Part shown: positions 60,866 through 64,000 of the stretch, piece after piece | Numbering within the stretch: position 1 is the first letter of the stretch | Layout of the letters: each line of letters begins with the position of its first letter | Assembly: GCF_900115195.1 (NCBI RefSeq) | Contig: NZ_FOVO01000010.1 | Location: 26,634 to 90,633 of the forward strand | Source: Xenorhabdus japonica | GTDB taxonomy: Bacteria; Pseudomonadota; Gammaproteobacteria; Enterobacterales; Enterobacteriaceae | Length of the DNA stretch: 64,000 nucleotides | Direction: 5' to 3' | The notes under the pieces: generated by a model | Told to the model about the DNA's origin: nothing | Seen by the model: only the letters and a program-made list of their open reading frames with translations | Database searches by the model: none | Position numbers and translations under genes: made by a program

Positions 60866-62206
60866 TTAGATATCCAATCGTTTAGTTTGCCATTTTTTAG
60901 ACTTCCAACGCCACGCGTTCACTAATCCACGTATCCACTCATCACAGAAAAATCCTATCCAGATCCCCAAAATTCCCATACCCATGGTGATTCCCAAAAA
61001 ATAACCGACAGGAATGGAGATACCCCACATGAAAATCAGTGCGGTGTAAAGTGAAAAACGGGCATCACCGGAGGCACGCAGGGCATTGACCATCACAATG
61101 TTGAAAGTACGTCCCGGCTCCAAAAAGACAGAAATCAGGAACAGCGGCAGAAGAAGCTCAATAATCTTCTCATCTTCCGTCATGATATTGAGAAGTGGTT
61201 CCCTGAAGATCCAGAACGTTAATACGACACCTACTGTGACAATAACACCAATTTGCAGGCTTTTTAGCCCTCGGATATAGGCATCTTCAAAGCGTTTTGC
61301 CCCAACAAGATGACCAACCATAATCTCATTGCCAATACTGGTTGAGATACCAAACAGCATAATGAATAGAGATAACTGGAAATACAGAGTTTGGGCAGCC
61401 AAAGATGTTTCGCCCATCAGGCCGATAAACGCCTGCGCTGTCATATATTGCAGGATCCATACCAAGTTTTCACCGGCGGCGGGCAAGCCAATATGCAGAA
61501 TTTTGCTCAACATGCTTTTAGACCAGTGCACGAGCAATTTAAACTCGAACTTAATATTCAAACTACAGAACAACAACCCGCAAAGCAGAATAACCGCAAC
61601 AACTCGACCAAATACTGTAGACCATGCTACACCTTCCAACCCATATTGAGGTAGCCCAAAGAACCCATACAACACGATCATATTGCCGACAATGGTGAGC
61701 AAGTTAGCAATCAGCGTGACATACATGGCTACTTTCGATTTTCCGTAAACCCGCAGACAGGCCGCCAGAATAATCGAAATCGCTTCGGGTATCAGGCAGA
61801 TACCAAGAACATGCAGATAAGCGAACCCATCATCCATCAGATTTTCGGGCAGGTTCATGATAGACAGGATTTTATAACCAAAGAATACTGTGATCAGCGC
61901 ACAACCAAGACCCAGCACAGAATTAAAAGCAATAGAAATATGGATCGCCTGACTGGCTTTATTGCGTTTTCCTGAACCTAAATATTGTGCGATGACAACA
62001 CTACAACCTACACTAATGAAATTAAAAATTGTAATAAAGAGATCAAAAACATGATTACCTACCCCCATCGCGGCGAGATAAGCAGAAGAAATATGGCTGA
62101 TCATGTACGTATTGATTAATAACGTCGCCATATGCAGAAAGATATCAATGAAAATCGGCCAGCTTAATGAAAAAAGTGAACGATCAACAACATCAGACTG
62201 ATGCAT
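60866..62206 (-). CDS. MATE-family efflux transporter
   Basis: 446 residues, twelve helices in two six-helix halves. DRSLFSLSWPIFIDIFLHM at the start and GLPAAGENLVWILQYM at the start of the second half follow the MATE pattern, and RASGDARFSLYTA is a conserved loop. MATE proteins export cationic or aromatic compounds using Na+ or H+; substrate unknown. Stand-alone gene. Confidence 0.9.
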   Translation of the reverse strand: MHQSDVVDRSLFSLSWPIFIDIFLHMATLLINTYMISHISSAYLAAMGVGNHVFDLFITIFNFISVGCSVVIAQYLGSGKRNKASQAIHISIAFNSVLGLGCALITVFFGYKILSIMNLPENLMDDGFAYLHVLGICLIPEAISIILAACLRVYGKSKVAMYVTLIANLLTIVGNMIVLYGFFGLPQYGLEGVAWSTVFGRVVAVILLCGLLFCSLNIKFEFKLLVHWSKSMLSKILHIGLPAAGENLVWILQYMTAQAFIGLMGETSLAAQTLYFQLSLFIMLFGISTSIGNEIMVGHLVGAKRFEDAYIRGLKSLQIGVIVTVGVVLTFWIFREPLLNIMTEDEKIIELLLPLFLISVFLEPGRTFNIVMVNALRASGDARFSLYTALIFMWGISIPVGYFLGITMGMGILGIWIGFFCDEWIRGLVNAWRWKSKKWQTKRLDI

Positions 62207-62641
62207 TGTAAAACCTATTTATTAGAAGTGAGATGAATGGTCTTTTTGCGGTGTGACAGTGACATACCCAGAAAGCATAGATGATTTTACAGGGTTTATT
62301 GATGAGTTGATAGGCAGAATTAAGGGAAAAGATTATTTTTGTATGGAAGATTTGTGCTCAAGTTGCAAGTGGTATTACCGGCTATAAAACATCTTTATCG
62401 TCTTAAGCTGCGATGCCTTTATCTATTGTTACTGTTCCGTCCAATTGAGCGAAACTTAGTAACTTCGTATTTAGCATTTTCAGTTGGTAATGTGAGGCAA
62501 TGAATCCCGGTAAAATTACCAACAATTTTAGTGTCCGTACAGTGATTAGACATATTAAAGAATAGAAACCACCAACTATATGAGCTATTTCTCAATATAG
62601 GTCTGTATTGCGCTGCTGGTTTAGTAAGTCAATTATTTAGG
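62207..62641. other. Intergenic region, no gene seen
   Basis: About 435 bases between the MATE gene and the uhpC-like pseudogene; neither strand carries a credible frame. It should contain the MATE promoter. Confidence 0.6.
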
Positions 62642-63864
62642 TTATCTATATACTTTCTGTGCCTTACTGACATCAACCATCAGCATTGGCATCAGTAATA
62701 AACCCATCATGGCGGCTGCAAGAGTCAATAAGGCAAACATACCAGTCCAATCATATCTGTCAATGACTTGGCTTAATGGCCAACCAGTAATTGCAGCACC
62801 GAAATAAGCATACAATCCTAAATATCCGGTTACTGTACCTGCGGATTTTTTGTGGCAATGCTCTGTTGCTGAAAGACCTATTAACATCTGTGGGCCAAAT
62901 ACAAAAAAGCCAATACTGAAAATACAGATAGACAATAGTACATAATTATTTATAGGAATTAACCAGAGGGCCGCTACAGAAAAGAAAAGACCGAGAGAAA
63001 ATAGTAGAATCACTGGTGCACGTTGGCTGCGAAATAGCAAGTCAGATCCCCATCCAGAACAAAGAGCGCCCAATAATCCACCTAATTCAAAGAGTGATAA
63101 CGTAGCATTGGCATTAAGTAAGTTGGCTCTATGTTTTTCTAATAACCATAAATTACCCCAATCATTGATTGCGATCCTAATGAAATAGACGAGAACATAA
63201 GAAAATCCAAGGAGCCAGATGGTACGGTTGAATAAAATTGTTTTCCGTAAAATTTGGATCATGGACATTGGTGAAGACGATCGTTCTTGTCGTAGTTCCA
63301 TAGTATCTTGTCGCCAATGTCCCACGCTAGGTAAACTGTGTTCCTGTGGAATTCCTCGTATTCTTCGACATAACCAAATTCCAAGCACAATTCCACTAAA
63401 ACTGGAAACAATGAATGCAGCACGCCAACCATAATGCGTAGCTAAGAATGCGGATAATAATGGAAGAAAAATACCACTTATATTGATGGATATATTCCAA
63501 AACCCCCACCAGAAGCCCCGCTCATTACGAGAATACCAGTAAGTGAGAAGTCGGGCACATGTTGGCCATCCCCATCCTTGGAAAAAGCCATTCAACGTCC
63601 AGACAAACAGCAAGGATGACAATGATGAGCTGGAATGTAAAAATGATGTTCAGTATTCCCGTCATTAATAATCCTGCGCCCATGAACCAGCGATAACCAA
63701 GTATGATCGTGGAAAATGCCAGAAAAAAATTTTGAACCGCCATAAGCAAGGTAAAATAGACTGGCTATCCAACCGATATCATTCTTATCAAGAGCCAACT
63801 CCAACTGCATAATTGGCATAACCACACTAAAACTTTTTCGAGTTAAGTTAATCAGATAAATTAT
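62642..63864 (-). pseudogene. UhpC/GlpT-type MFS transporter or sensor, broken
   Basis: Three frames join to a UhpC-like protein. N-terminal TRKSFSVVMPIM and GGSKFFSGIFHDH; then in a second frame RWFMGAGLLMTGILNIIF; then the long third frame NGFFQGWGWPTCARLLTYW through FFVFGPQMLIGLSATEH to the end at 62642. The two frame changes lie near 63700-63720 and 63605-63620. The first ~40 residues are missing upstream of an in-frame TAG at 63865, next to the IS630-type element. It was probably a phosphosugar transporter or the UhpC sensor. No uhpAB/T genes are seen. Confidence 0.8.
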
Positions 63865-63868
63865 CTAC

Positions 63869-63895
63869 ATAATTGCTATAATTGCTATAATTGAT
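63869..63895. repeat. Three 9-bp tandem repeats at the pseudogene/IS junction
   Basis: ATAATTGCT occurs at 63869 and 63878, with a third copy at 63887 changed to ATAATTGAT. It lies between the broken uhpC start and the transposase gene. Confidence 0.8.
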
Positions 63896-63924
63896 ATACG
63901 ATAACCGAATTTTCCACTGTTCTG

Positions 63925-64000
63925 ATGAAATCGACGATAACACTTTCTGAGCCTGAACGAATTACATTGCAACAACTGGCTTTGAATCATCCCCACCGGG
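63925..64000 (+). mobile_element. IS630-family transposase, N-terminal part
   Basis: The frame from the ATG at 63925 reads MKSTITLSEPERITLQQLAL and then NHPHR before the window ends. This matches the start of IS630-type transposases common in Xenorhabdus and Photorhabdus. The element probably truncated the uhpC-like gene. Completeness cannot be judged. Confidence 0.65.

Noticed and set aside
1..64000. CRISPR arrays, tRNA and rRNA genes
   Set aside because: No spaced direct repeats of CRISPR type and no cloverleaf or rRNA-like sequence were recognised on reading.

Overview
The window looks like a chromosomal segment of an enterobacterium of the Morganellaceae, most probably Xenorhabdus or a close relative such as Photorhabdus. 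This is inference from moderate-to-low GC, Enterobacterales-like protein sequences and gene order: nqrA-F/apbE/nqrM near dinB and yafJ-gmhA; queE/queD beside cysJIH-cysG-cysDNC; then ftsB-ispD-ispF-truD-surE-pcm-nlpD-rpoS. No rRNA, tRNA or CRISPR array was seen.

Layout. 1-380 is the 5' part of dinB with LexA boxes. About 0.4-13.8 kb is an accessory stretch between dinB and the nqr operon. It holds an IS6-type transposase remnant, a frameshifted flagellin lysine methylase gene (fliB), an AT-rich MFS transporter, the choline-to-glycine-betaine locus (betT divergent from betI-betB-betA with a BetI-like operator), a repeat-rich lipoprotein, and a Fur-box-preceded haem-type TonB receptor with a short ECF sigma factor. 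13.9-21.1 kb is the Na+-pumping NADH:quinone reductase operon on the minus strand with its flavin transferase ApbE and iron maturation protein NqrM. 21.7-24.6 kb holds yafJ, gmhA, two small minus-strand remnants or ORFs and yafD. 24.7-27.3 kb holds a ProY-like permease preceded by a glycine-riboswitch-like leader, then queE and queD.

27.6-36.7 kb is the assimilatory sulfate-reduction block (cysJIH, cysG, cysDNC): ATP sulfurylase, APS kinase, PAPS reductase, sulfite reductase and sirohaem synthesis. 37-43.5 kb is the conserved ftsB-to-rpoS block. miaE and mutS follow on the opposite strand, filling the interval next to rpoS.

47-64 kb is again mosaic. It has a degraded gene, a pRiA4b ORF3-like protein, a second type I methionine aminopeptidase, and an opgE-like phosphoethanolamine transferase gene interrupted by a 134-bp MITE-like insertion with 9-bp target duplications. 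Then come btsT-yjiX-yjiA, an orphan Fim-type recombinase, a frameshifted yhaO-like transporter, a three-lipoprotein operon (CsgG-like, DUF4810, GNA1162), a MATE exporter, a broken uhpC-like gene and the start of an IS630-type transposase.

Recurring theme: pseudogenes and short in-frame tandem repeats. Units of 15 or 18 bp occur in betB, cysG and opgE, and larger repeats in the lipoprotein gene. The most interesting items are the MITE in opgE, the riboswitch-like leader of the permease, the extra methionine aminopeptidase, the CsgG-type lipoprotein trio, and the perfect hairpin at a lineage-specific insertion in ispD.
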